NCBI RefSeq assembly: GCF_018861755.1
Contig: NZ_JAHLEF010000038.1
Span: 1-49,431, forward strand
Length of the DNA stretch: 49,431 nt
From: Clostridium sp. CF012
GTDB taxonomy: Bacteria > Bacillota > Clostridia > Clostridiales > Clostridiaceae
Direction of reading: 5' to 3'
Positions 27,109 through 35,600 of the stretch are shown piece by piece; within the stretch, counting starts at the first letter, position 1; the number at the start of each line of letters is the position of its first letter. Below the pieces are notes generated by a model that saw only the letters and a program-made list of their open reading frames with translations, did not search any database and had not been told where the DNA came from. The position numbers were made by a program, and so were the translations under genes.

Positions 27109-27323
27109 ATTTACTTTTGTTTTAATGCTATTTTAATTTTATATACTTTAATATTTTACACTAATTACAATTCATTATATATATTGTATTTATATAAAAA
27201 ATTATGTATAATGTAGATGGCATTATAATACTATTAAAAATGACAGACTATTATGGTCTTTTTGCATAATACGTAAAAGTTTATTTAATATCATTATTAT
27301 TATTAAATATTTTCATAAACCTA

Positions 27324-27373
27324 TTGACGTTTTATGTTAGTTTTGCTATAATTTAATTATAAATAAGTCGAAA
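27324..27373 (+). promoter_or_regulatory. abrB promoter with downstream Spo0A-box-like site
   Basis: TTGACG (27324-27329), 17-bp spacer, TATAAT (27347-27352). Just past the expected start point lies AAATAAGTCGAAA (27361-27373), containing AGTCGAA, one base from the Spo0A box TGTCGAA. In Bacillus, Spo0A represses abrB from boxes downstream of its start, and the placement fits. The 250 bp upstream, behind the yajQ terminator, is AT-rich and empty. Confidence 0.7.
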
Positions 27374-27394
27374 GATGTTTGAGGAGGAAATTAT

Positions 27395-27640
27395 ATGAAA
27401 TCAACAGGTATAGTAAGAAAAGTGGACGAACTTGGAAGAATTGTTATTCCTATAGAATTAAGAAGGACTTTGGATATAGATATCAAAGATGCTTTAGAAA
27501 TCTATGTAGATGGTGAACAAATCATCCTTAAAAAATATGAGCCAGCTTGTATTTTCTGTCAAAACGCAAGAGATGTTGTCAACTACAAAGGTAAGAATAT
27601 TTGTAAAGATTGTCTTGCTGAATTAGGTTCAGGTAAATAA
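27395..27640 (+). CDS. abrB: AbrB-family transition-state regulator
   Basis: 81 residues. The N-terminal swapped-hairpin DNA-binding domain is canonical: MKSTGIVRKVDELGRIVIPIELRRTLDI...DALEIYVDGEQIILKKY. The C-terminus has two CxxC pairs (CIFC and CKDC), as in clostridial AbrB/SpoVT-like proteins, possibly a zinc knuckle. GAGGAGG precedes the ATG. AbrB proteins repress stationary-phase and sporulation genes in growing cells. The promoter carries a Spo0A-box-like site, in keeping with repression at sporulation onset. Confidence 0.95.
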   Translation: MKSTGIVRKVDELGRIVIPIELRRTLDIDIKDALEIYVDGEQIILKKYEPACIFCQNARDVVNYKGKNICKDCLAELGSGK

Positions 27641-27653
27641 TTTAAAAATTTTT

Positions 27654-27747
27654 TAGTTTATTTAAACCATGACTTAAATAAACTAGGTCATAAAGTAAAA
27701 AAGACAAAAGAGATTTCTTTAACTAGGAAATCTCTTTTGTCTTTTTT
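27654..27747. terminator. Double hairpin between abrB and the zinc-ribbon gene
   Basis: First TAGTTTATTTAA / TTAAATAAACTA (27654-27685), then AAAAAGACAAAAGAGATTTC / GAAATCTCTTTTGTCTTTTT (27698-27747). The second has T-runs on both strands and serves both convergent genes. Confidence 0.85.
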
Positions 27748-28216
27748 ATGTTTTCAGCCTAAACTCACTACAACACTTAGAGCAAGTTACAATGATTTTA
27801 CCTTTTCCTTTTGGTAGCCTTAACTTTTGCGCACATTTAGGACAACTAGTGACTATATACTTTCTTCTTTCTTTTAATTTTTCAATAGGTTTATATTTCT
27901 TAATTTTAGCATTAAGTAGTTCCATACTTTCCTTAATATTAAGTAATTCAATATTTTTCTTGATATTGATTAATTTCATGTTTTTTTTGATATTACTCAT
28001 TTTATGATCAAAACCTCTTTTCGTACTCTCAAAAACAAATTTTTTATTATTTCTACCATTTGCTTTAAGTGATTTGCTTCTCCAAATTGAATAGATAATA
28101 AGTGCTGTTCCTAAAACCCCTGCATATCCAGTTACTAACAAAAGTATTCCTACAAATAAGATTACTTTTGAAAATCCATCCCAGCCATAAAATTCTCTAG
28201 CAAAATTAACAGACAT
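27746..28216 (-). CDS. Membrane-anchored zinc-ribbon protein with 9-residue repeats
   Basis: 156 residues. Two hydrophobic segments (about 16-44) form a membrane hairpin. Residues 75-101 are three tandem nonapeptides (NIKKNMKLI, NIKKNIELL, NIKESMELL) with a partial fourth, predicted helical. The C-terminus (about 125-152) has CPKC and CSKC pairs of a zinc ribbon. AGGAGG supports the ATG. Similar TM plus zinc-ribbon proteins are common in clostridia and have no defined role. Convergent with abrB. Confidence 0.78.
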   Translation of the reverse strand: MSVNFAREFYGWDGFSKVILFVGILLLVTGYAGVLGTALIIYSIWRSKSLKANGRNNKKFVFESTKRGFDHKMSNIKKNMKLINIKKNIELLNIKESMELLNAKIKKYKPIEKLKERRKYIVTSCPKCAQKLRLPKGKGKIIVTCSKCCSEFRLKT

Positions 28217-28432
28217 TTATACTATTCCTCCTATTATTTTCTGGAGTCAATAACAATTCACAATTGCTATTATCCTTCTTATTCATACTTATATTTTAGC
28301 ACTATAATGCATGAATCATTATTAATTTTCTGTAAAAAATATTGGTAAAAGTTCACAAATTTATGTAAAAATTTTAATTTAATTACATTTAAGATGTATT
28401 TGGTTAATTAAGGAATCACAGTAAGATTTTAA
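28217..28432. other. AT-rich intergenic region before the marR promoter
   Basis: Promoter side of the zinc-ribbon gene (minus) and the DNA before the marR promoter. No gene or structured RNA seen. Confidence 0.4.
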
Positions 28433-28476
28433 TTGACTGTCTAAATTTGAGGGTATATAATTATTCGTGTAACGAA
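28433..28476 (+). promoter_or_regulatory. marR promoter and candidate MarR operator
   Basis: TTGACT (28433-28438), 17-bp spacer, TATAAT (28456-28461). A short perfect inverted repeat TTCGTGTAACGAA (28464-28476) lies across the predicted start point, an ideal place for autorepression by the MarR protein encoded downstream. Confidence 0.65.
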
Positions 28477-28539
28477 ATATATTCAAAAGGCTATGATTAA
28501 ATTTTGTCACTCTATAAAAAATTACGAGGAGGGTTAAAT

Positions 28540-28992
28540 ATGGATGAACATTATGATGAAAATATAATTAAAATCGAATTTTTATTAAGAAAAGTATGTT
28601 TTGGCATTAAAAAAAGAGGTAGAGCTATCCTTGAAGAATATAAAATTACTCCACCTCAATTTGATGCCCTACAGTGTTTAATAAATAATGGAGGATTAAC
28701 TATAAGCGACCTTAGCTTAAAACTCTTTCAAGCTCCTAGTACAATTACTGATTTAGTGGACAGAATGGAAAGTAGTCAACTTGTAGAAAGGTCTCGAGAT
28801 ATAAAGGATAGAAGGGTAGTTAGAGTTACTGTGCTGCCAAAAGGCTACAATATTATTGATAAAGTGGTAAATGAAAGATGTGAATTTGTAAATGAAGCGT
28901 TGAAATCGACAGATTCTGATAATAGAATAGAATTCATAAAATATTTAGACATAATATATAATTCTTCTTTTTGTTCTTGTGAAAAAAAATAA
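28540..28992 (+). CDS. MarR-family transcriptional regulator
   Basis: 150 residues from the ATG at 28540, which follows GAGGAGGG; the in-frame TTG at 28504 lacks a site. The winged-helix region reads LTISDLSLKLFQAPSTITDLVDRMESSQLVERSRDIKDRRVV, the classic MarR recognition helix and wing (DxRxxxV). The C-terminus has a C-S-C-E-K-K tail. An MFS transporter starts 33 bp downstream, the usual arrangement of a repressor with its exporter. The inducing ligand is unknown. Confidence 0.93.
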   Translation: MDEHYDENIIKIEFLLRKVCFGIKKRGRAILEEYKITPPQFDALQCLINNGGLTISDLSLKLFQAPSTITDLVDRMESSQLVERSRDIKDRRVVRVTVLPKGYNIIDKVVNERCEFVNEALKSTDSDNRIEFIKYLDIIYNSSFCSCEKK

Positions 28993-29025
28993 TTTACTAT
29001 TTTAAAAAAATTTAGAGGTGTGATT

Positions 29026-30291
29026 ATGGTAACTATGTTTGAAAAATTTTTCAATAAAAAACATAAATTTTCCATTCAAGACTACAATATTATGTATTAT
29101 GCGCTAAACGGCATATTATTTACTATAGTAGTCAATCTATACAAACCCTTTGCCAGCAAATTTATATTTAGGCTTGGCGGAACTGACTCTCATGTAGCTC
29201 TTTCTACTTCATTACCAGGTTTAATAGCTGTATTTGTTACAATACCTTCATTAATACTCATGACTAATGCATCAAACAAGAAAAGAATTATGATTAATTT
29301 TTTTTTAGGTAGCAGATTATTTATTTTATCCTTCGCCACAATTCCCTTTTTTCCAAAATCTTTACAGCCTATGGCTTTTGTAATTTTATCTTCTTTGATG
29401 AATTTTCCTGAATCTGTATCTTCAACCGCATTGCAAAGTTTTTCTGGAGACATCTTCATAGAAGAAATGCGCCCTACAGCTATATCTGCGCGAAATAAAT
29501 TTTCTACATTGGCCCAAATTATTAGCGTACTTATAGTTGGTAGAATCCTTAAAGGTTTTGGAGATTCAGGCAATGGAATTATTATGATGTATCAAATATT
29601 TTTTGTGTTAGCTTTTATAATTGGCTTATTTGAAATATATACTTTCAATAAAATAAAGGAAACCTCATGTTCTCCAAAGTTAAATATAGATTTAAAAAGT
29701 GCATTTTCAGAAATTTTTAGGAATAAACAATTTAATATTTTTCTTATTTGTTCATTACTTTTTCATTTTGGTTGGCAAATGGGCTGGCCACTCTTCAGTA
29801 TTTATCAAATAAAATACTTAGGCGCAGATGAATGGTGGCTTACCCTCCTTACTGTATCTTCATCTATAGTTATGTTCTTCAGTTTTGGATTTTGGAAAAA
29901 ACTGATTCACCAAAAGGGAAACTCTTTTGTTATGTCCACTGCCACCCTTGGAATGGCCGCAACCCCTATACTTTTTGCGCTATCTCCAAACTTATACATA
30001 ATTACAATAACGGGATTAATAACGGGATTTTTTACTGCTGGTACTATTACTGGTTTACTCACCTCCCTTTTAGAAGTTACCCCCGAGAAAAATAGAATTT
30101 TATATATTGGAGTTCATGTTACATTAACAAATATTACATTATTTTTAGCACCCACCTTGGGTGATTTCATGCTTAGCCACACAAATATTTATTTTGTACT
30201 ATGCGCTTCTGGCTTCTTTAGACTTATTGGTAGTATCTCATTCTTTATTAGAAATAAAAAAAATACTCCTATAATTACCCTTTCAGAATGA
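29026..30291 (+). CDS. Major facilitator superfamily transporter
   Basis: 421 residues from the ATG at 29026 (AGAGGTG five bases upstream; the GTG at 29020 overlaps that site). About twelve hydrophobic segments, with a central polar loop near residues 200-225, give the 6+6 MFS fold. There is no signal peptide. It lies directly behind marR and probably shares its transcript, which suggests an efflux pump for a toxic compound that also releases MarR. Substrate unknown; the sequence lacks features that would identify it. Confidence 0.9.
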   Translation: MVTMFEKFFNKKHKFSIQDYNIMYYALNGILFTIVVNLYKPFASKFIFRLGGTDSHVALSTSLPGLIAVFVTIPSLILMTNASNKKRIMINFFLGSRLFILSFATIPFFPKSLQPMAFVILSSLMNFPESVSSTALQSFSGDIFIEEMRPTAISARNKFSTLAQIISVLIVGRILKGFGDSGNGIIMMYQIFFVLAFIIGLFEIYTFNKIKETSCSPKLNIDLKSAFSEIFRNKQFNIFLICSLLFHFGWQMGWPLFSIYQIKYLGADEWWLTLLTVSSSIVMFFSFGFWKKLIHQKGNSFVMSTATLGMAATPILFALSPNLYIITITGLITGFFTAGTITGLLTSLLEVTPEKNRILYIGVHVTLTNITLFLAPTLGDFMLSHTNIYFVLCASGFFRLIGSISFFIRNKKNTPIITLSE

Positions 30292-30811
30292 TTTTCAGAA
30301 GCAGATAGCATATTTCAACATTTTTTTCCAAACATTGTAGTAAGTAAATTGTTGAAATATATTAATGAAATCTCAACTTACGATGTTTGTTTTCCAAATT
30401 TTATATTTTTTGTCGAAGATATTTATAGTTTTTTATTTATACTCTTTATCATATTAAATTTTACAAAAATCTATTGACTATTTGTGCTAATGATGTTATT
30501 CTTTAAATAAGAAATAAGTCGAAACACAGCAACAGTGTAACTACTAAAGATAAATCTTATTTCGATAAAAACCTACAAAGATTAATATTCCCCAAAAACA
30601 AAAGATAAGAAGGAAACTGTTACTTATAAATATTTAGCAATGATGGTGATTATTTGTACTAATATTGGTGCTAACAAACAGAGAACTATTATCGTATTCA
30701 TGGTTGTAAATATCTTATATTAATGTAGATATATTTGTAGCAATTATGAGTAACTAGTTTCCTTTTCTTTATCCCCCCCAATATATTTTGTAGATAATTT
30801 AAAATTATTAT
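30292..30811. other. Gene desert with abrB-like promoter
   Basis: No supported gene in 520 bp. An inverted repeat ATATTTCAACA / TGTTGAAATAT (about 30310-30361) follows the MFS gene. A promoter and Spo0A-box-like sites lie at 30411-30524. Further on, a stop-free stretch reads KDKKETVTYKYLAMMVIICT and continues to a TAA near 30720, without a convincing start. An unannotated small RNA or peptide gene is possible. Confidence 0.45.
30411..30524 (+). promoter_or_regulatory. Orphan promoter resembling the abrB promoter, with Spo0A boxes
   Basis: TTGACT (30474-30479), 17-bp spacer, TATTCT (30497-30502), then AAATAAGTCGAAA (30512-30524), the same 13-mer and nearly the same spacing as at abrB. A perfect Spo0A box TGTCGAA is at 30411-30417, upstream of the -35. 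Confidence 0.55.
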
Positions 30812-30844
30812 AAAAAAACTTGAGCGAATGCTCAAGTTTTTTTT
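30812..30844 (-). terminator. Terminator overlapping the stop codon of the Fe-S helicase gene
   Basis: AAAAAACTTGAGC / GCTCAAGTTTTTT with a 4-nt loop; T-rich on the minus strand and overlapping the TAA. Confidence 0.85.
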
Positions 30845-33209
30845 ATTCCCAAAATTCACAAATCTGTCTTTTGGCATCAGCCTTATTATTTATTTTAAGA
30901 TAATCATCCCATTGCTTTGGAAATAGTCGCCTATACCTTTGGTGAAGAAACCTATCATCTATTAAGAGCACAGTGCCTTTATCTTCTTCTGTTCTAATTA
31001 CTCGTCCCGCTGCCTGTAGTACTTTATTCATTCCTGGGTACATATAAGAATATTCATAACCACAATTGCTTTTTTTATCATAGTATTCCGCAATAATTTT
31101 TTTTTCAAAACAAATCATAGGAAGTCCTACACCAATTATTATTGCACCAATTAGCCTGTCACCTTTTAAATCAATGCCTTCCGAAAATATACCACCTAAA
31201 ACTCCAAAACCCAAAATATTTTCAGAATCAATATCACTAAAATTTTGTAGGAAAGCTTCTCTGGCCTCTTCAGTCATAAAACTAGTTTGAATCCTTACTT
31301 TAATTTGTGGGTATTTTAGAACAAACATATCACTAACTCCCTCCATATACTTATATGAAGGGAAAAATACCATATAATTTCCATTTTTAGCACTTGTTAC
31401 AGCATATATGTATTCTACTATTTTGGAGTAACTATTTTCTCTACATTTATATTTAGTAGAAATATCCTTAGCTATCATTACTTTAAGGTTTTTTTTATCG
31501 AAGGGAGAATCTAACGTTAGATGGTAATCTTCATTTTCTCCACCTAAAATTTCTTTAAAGTATAATAATGGTAGCAAAGTTGCAGAGAAATATACCACTG
31601 ATTTCCCTCTTTTCGAGGCTTCTCTCAAAAGCTTAGATGGATCCAAGCAAAACATCTTTAATACTACGTCTTCCGCAGTACTCTCTACATAGGTTACATA
31701 TTTATCATCATAAAGCTCGGCTATGCGAATAAAGCTCAAAGAATTAAAATACAAGTCTAAAAAATTATCAAACATTTCAGATTTTTCGTTCTTTGTCAGC
31801 CATACTTCTAATATTTTAGTAAGGTTATTAAGAAGATTATATAAATCCACAGGCTGAGAATTTTGTTTGTAATATCCATCTTCATTACACATTTTCTTCA
31901 TACTGAGCATAAAAGCATTTAACTTATTCAAAACTTTATACAAGTTGTCGTCGCGACCTTTTATTTCTCTTTTTAATCCTAGAAGCGGTTTTTTATGAAA
32001 CTCTGCCGAAAACATTTCACGAGCTCTATCCACTAGGTTATGAGCCTCATCAACTAAAAAAGTATAATCCCCATTATTATCCATAAAAAATCTCTTCAGG
32101 TAAACTCTTGGGTCAAATACATAGTTATAATCACATATAACACAATCAGACCATATCGTTAAATCCAATGAAAATTCAAAGGGACAAACATTATACTTAT
32201 TTGAATAAATCTCAATGATTTCTCTACTAAATGTATTTTCATTCTCTAGAATATCCAGCAGAGCTTCATTAACTCTGTCGAAATGTCCTTTTGCAAATTT
32301 ACACTGCTCAGGATTACAGGCACTCCCCTTACTAAAACAGACTTTATCCTTTGCCGTTATTGTAATAGTCTTAAATTTTAGCCCATTGTCCTTCATTTTA
32401 CTGAAGGCATCCTCTGCAACCTGCCTTGTTATCGTTTTAGCTGTTAAGTAAAAAATTTTTGAAGTATAGCCTTCTCCCATTGCTTTAACAGCTGGAAACA
32501 GTGTAGATATTGTTTTACCTACTCCAGTAGGGGCTTGCAGGAACATTTTCTTATGTTCTACTACTGTCTTATATACAGAAACAGCCAGTTCCCTCTGACC
32601 TTCCCTGTAATTATCAAAAGGAAATTTCAAATTTTTTATAGTGTTATCTCTTGTTTCATTCCAATCACTTGTAATATTTGCCCATATAAAATAATTAGAT
32701 ATAATTTCATCGAAAAATTCTTGAAGTTCTTTAATTGAAAGAACTTTAATAAATCTTTTAATTTTTTCATTATCTATTTGGTAATAGGTTAATTGCACAT
32801 TAATAACCTGTAGATTATTTTGAATTCCATATATATATGCATAACACTTGGCTTGAGCCCAATGAAGACTATTATGATCCTCACGAAGCAATTCTAAATC
32901 TTTAGTAACTGTTTTGATTTCATCTATAGTTACGACCTTATTTTCTATTAGAATACCATCAGCACGCCCATCAATTAGAATATTGCCACCATTATAAGGT
33001 ACACTATGCTTTAAACTCACTTCAGACAAATATTCTTCTCCAAGAAATACAGAATATTTTTCTCTGTTTTCCTTTTGAATTTTCTGATGAGCTTTGGTAC
33101 CCTCTACAGCTCTATTACTGCCCATAAATCTCATATCTAAATCACCAGCACGCAGTACAAACTCTACTAAATTACGCACAGATATCTTTATATCTCTATT
33201 TTTCTCCAT
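30843..33209 (-). CDS. XPD/DinG-type Fe-S helicase with N-terminal PD-(D/E)XK-like domain
   Basis: 788 residues from ATG 33209 (AAGAAGGT upstream; the longer frame lacks a site). Residues about 1-190 resemble a PD-(D/E)XK nuclease of the RecB/Cas4 kind: LIDGRADGILIEN...VTIDEIKTV supplies Asp, Glu-x-Lys. The helicase core follows: Walker A APTGVGKT, Fe-S cysteines in CFSKGSACNPEQCKF, CPFEFS and DCVICDYNY, the DEAH box LVDEAHNLVDRA, SAT as YFSATLLP, and motif VI QAAGRVIRTEED. Superfamily 2, 5'-3' DNA helicase acting in repair. Nuclease activity is inferred from the motif only. It starts 40 bp behind the Uup-like gene, so co-expression is likely. Confidence 0.9.
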   Translation of the reverse strand: MEKNRDIKISVRNLVEFVLRAGDLDMRFMGSNRAVEGTKAHQKIQKENREKYSVFLGEEYLSEVSLKHSVPYNGGNILIDGRADGILIENKVVTIDEIKTVTKDLELLREDHNSLHWAQAKCYAYIYGIQNNLQVINVQLTYYQIDNEKIKRFIKVLSIKELQEFFDEIISNYFIWANITSDWNETRDNTIKNLKFPFDNYREGQRELAVSVYKTVVEHKKMFLQAPTGVGKTISTLFPAVKAMGEGYTSKIFYLTAKTITRQVAEDAFSKMKDNGLKFKTITITAKDKVCFSKGSACNPEQCKFAKGHFDRVNEALLDILENENTFSREIIEIYSNKYNVCPFEFSLDLTIWSDCVICDYNYVFDPRVYLKRFFMDNNGDYTFLVDEAHNLVDRAREMFSAEFHKKPLLGLKREIKGRDDNLYKVLNKLNAFMLSMKKMCNEDGYYKQNSQPVDLYNLLNNLTKILEVWLTKNEKSEMFDNFLDLYFNSLSFIRIAELYDDKYVTYVESTAEDVVLKMFCLDPSKLLREASKRGKSVVYFSATLLPLLYFKEILGGENEDYHLTLDSPFDKKNLKVMIAKDISTKYKCRENSYSKIVEYIYAVTSAKNGNYMVFFPSYKYMEGVSDMFVLKYPQIKVRIQTSFMTEEAREAFLQNFSDIDSENILGFGVLGGIFSEGIDLKGDRLIGAIIIGVGLPMICFEKKIIAEYYDKKSNCGYEYSYMYPGMNKVLQAAGRVIRTEEDKGTVLLIDDRFLHQRYRRLFPKQWDDYLKINNKADAKRQICEFWE

Positions 33210-33248
33210 TAATTTTACCTTCTTAATAAGTTTTACTATCAATAAGTT

Positions 33249-35168
33249 TTAGTTGTTTTTCTGAGACTCTATTTCTTCATCTAATTCATTTAGGTAAGTC
33301 CATCTCACCATCAAGTGTTCAAGTTCTGCTACTATTTCCTTTTGCTGGCCCACTAGTTTTTGCAAATATTCAAAATCACTACTACCACCATTAATTTTTT
33401 TATTCATCTCTTCTAGTTCTGCTTCTTTTTCCTCAATTTTTTCATCAATTTCCTGGAATTCCTTCTGCTCTTTAAAAGTAAACTTCAAAGGCTTATCCTT
33501 TTGCGCATCGTAATTTTTAGTCTTTTTATCTTCTTTAATTACTATACTATTATCTTGGAGTAAATTTGAATTTTTTTCTATATATTCTTGATACTCAGAA
33601 TAGTTTCCTACAAATTGAATTATTTTTTCATTACCTTCAAAACTAAATATTTTCTCTGAAACTCTATCTAAAAAGTATCTATCGTGTGATACAGCTATAA
33701 CCACACCTGCAAACCCATCTAAATAATCTTCTAGTATTGCTAGGGTCTGAATATCGAAGTCATTGGTGGGCTCATCTAAAAACAGTACATTTGGAGCTTC
33801 CATAAGAATTCTTGATAAGTACAATCTTCTTTTTTCCCCACCAGATAATTTAGAAATAAAAGAATATTGGGTAGTTCCATCAAATAAAAATCTCTCCAGC
33901 ATTTGAGACGCTGTAATCTTTTCCCCATCCCCTGTAGATACATATTCTGCTCCTTCACGAATATAATCAATGGCTCTCATATTTTCATCCATAGCACCAT
34001 TTTCTTGATGGAAATAGCCAATTTTAACTGTTTCTCCCCATTCTATTTGGCCTGCGTCCTGACTTATCATTCCACTTAAAATATTCATAAGAGTGGACTT
34101 TCCAATACCATTAGGTCCTATAATTCCAACTTTATCTCTCTTGGTAAATATATGACTAAAATCTGCAATTAACTTTTTTTCCCCATAGGCTTTATAAATG
34201 CTCTCTACATTAATAATCTTTTTCCCAAGCCTAGTTGATGCAGAAGATAGTTCTAATTTATCATTTGAAATGTCTATTTTCCCATCTTGAAGCTCTTCGA
34301 AGCGATCTATTCTAGCCTTTTGTTTTGTAGTTCTAGCTTTTGCCCCACGTCTTATCCACGCTAGTTCCTTTTTAAATAAACTCTCTCTTTTTCTCTCTAG
34401 TGCATCCATTAAAGCCATTCTTTCAACTTTCTTTTCCAGAAACACACTATAATTTCCCTGGTAACTATATAAATTGCCACGATCAAGTTCCAGAATCTTA
34501 TTTGTTATCCTATCCAGAAAATATCTATCATGGGTAATCATAAGCAGTGCGCCTTTTCTATTGTTTAGAAAGTTCTCTAGCCAATCTATTATTTCATTAT
34601 CCATGTGGTTTGTAGGCTCATCTAAAATTAATAAATCCGAAGGAGTAATTAGTGCACTACATAGGGCAACTCTCTTTCTTTGTCCACCAGAAAGGTTTCC
34701 AATGCGCTCCTTAAAATTTGTTATGCCAAGCTTTGTTAATATAATTTTAGCTTCATTTTGAACTTGCCATCCATTACAAGCATCCATTTTATTATTGAGG
34801 CTCATTAAAGACCTTTGGAGTATTTCCTCCTCTGGGTTCTCTTGTAATTTTTCTATAGCAACTTCATATCCTCTAATTACCTTCATAACATCAGTATCAC
34901 TTTTAAAAATCTGCTCCAGCACTGTAGCTTCTGGGTCAAATTCAGGATCTTGAGGTAAATATTCTATATTGATCATACTTCCTTTTAAAATTCTTCCGGC
35001 GTCAGGAACTTCAAGTCCAGCTATTATTTTTAAAAAAGTGGATTTTCCCGTACCATTAACTCCGATTAATCCAATTTTATCACCATCACTTATACCCAGT
35101 GATGCCTTATTAATGAGTATTCTCTCACTATAACTTTTACTCACTTCTTCAATTGTTAATATATTCAT
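33249..35168 (-). CDS. uup: ABC-F family ATPase, Uup-like
   Basis: 639 residues from the ATG at 35168, preceded by AAAGGGTGG. Two ABC domains: Walker A GVNGTGKST and GPNGIGKST, signatures LSGGQRKR and LSGGEKRR, Walker B DLLILDEPTNHMD and VLFLDEPTNDFD. A charged linker with an ABC-F tower (RRGAKARTTKQKARIDRF) follows the first domain. The C-terminal 100 residues form the coiled coil of Uup proteins (FKEQKEFQEIDEKIEEKEAE). Uup binds DNA and ribosomes and affects transposon excision in E. coli. No membrane part. First gene of a likely two-gene unit with the Fe-S helicase. Confidence 0.92.
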   Translation of the reverse strand: MNILTIEEVSKSYSERILINKASLGISDGDKIGLIGVNGTGKSTFLKIIAGLEVPDAGRILKGSMINIEYLPQDPEFDPEATVLEQIFKSDTDVMKVIRGYEVAIEKLQENPEEEILQRSLMSLNNKMDACNGWQVQNEAKIILTKLGITNFKERIGNLSGGQRKRVALCSALITPSDLLILDEPTNHMDNEIIDWLENFLNNRKGALLMITHDRYFLDRITNKILELDRGNLYSYQGNYSVFLEKKVERMALMDALERKRESLFKKELAWIRRGAKARTTKQKARIDRFEELQDGKIDISNDKLELSSASTRLGKKIINVESIYKAYGEKKLIADFSHIFTKRDKVGIIGPNGIGKSTLMNILSGMISQDAGQIEWGETVKIGYFHQENGAMDENMRAIDYIREGAEYVSTGDGEKITASQMLERFLFDGTTQYSFISKLSGGEKRRLYLSRILMEAPNVLFLDEPTNDFDIQTLAILEDYLDGFAGVVIAVSHDRYFLDRVSEKIFSFEGNEKIIQFVGNYSEYQEYIEKNSNLLQDNSIVIKEDKKTKNYDAQKDKPLKFTFKEQKEFQEIDEKIEEKEAELEEMNKKINGGSSDFEYLQKLVGQQKEIVAELEHLMVRWTYLNELDEEIESQKNN

Positions 35169-35213
35169 ACGTACCACCCTTTTCATGTTATAACTTTATA
35201 CTTTAATTATACC

Positions 35214-35286
35214 CAAATAAACACCCCAGTGATAGTGGAAATTTATAATAGGCAAATTTCCGCTATCACTGGGGCGTATTTATTTA
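35214..35286 (-). terminator. Long terminator at the end of the opp region
   Basis: About 30-bp interrupted stem (CCCCAGTGATAG / CTATCACTGGGG plus GGAAATTT/AAATTTCC and an AAATA/TATTT base). It lies about 50 bp behind the small membrane-protein gene and upstream of the ABC-F gene. Confidence 0.8.
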
Positions 35287-35337
35287 AGTTCAAACTCCAT
35301 TTTACAGGGTTATGATACGTATATTTATTTTCTCTTA

Positions 35338-35541
35338 TTAACTTCTAATCCATACTTTCATTATAATAAATAATAAGAAGCCCATAACAAAGGCTGCTCC
35401 AATCATTATAGGCATCAATATTTGAAATTGTGCTATAATAATTCCTACAATATCCTTCCAACCTATAGTCTCATTAAATTGCATGTCCTTACATTGTAAA
35501 TTGATATATTTTATCCTTTCAACTTCTTTTGCCTTTCTCAT
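35338..35541 (-). CDS. Small single-span membrane protein behind oppF
   Basis: 67 residues. A basic N-terminus (MRKAKEVERIKYIN) is followed by a hydrophobic segment about 25 residues long (residues 36-61, IIAQFQILMPIMIGAAFVMG...). GGGGGAG lies 6 bases before the ATG. It sits 59 bp after oppF with no terminator between, so it may be the last gene of the opp operon. No family recognised. Confidence 0.6.
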   Translation of the reverse strand: MRKAKEVERIKYINLQCKDMQFNETIGWKDIVGIIIAQFQILMPIMIGAAFVMGFLLFIIMKVWIRS

Positions 35542-35600
35542 ACACTTCTCCCCCTTGTATTTAATGCCATTGAAATAAATAGCAGTTCATAATTGCTACC

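Noticed and set aside
29832-30095. Cys-containing 87-codon frame inside the MFS gene
   Set aside because: Out of frame with a clear MFS gene, without a start site or known motif.
35160-35186. AGGGTGGTAC resembling the T-box antiterminator motif
   Set aside because: It is the ribosome-binding site of the ABC-F gene; no Stem I, specifier loop or terminator is present.
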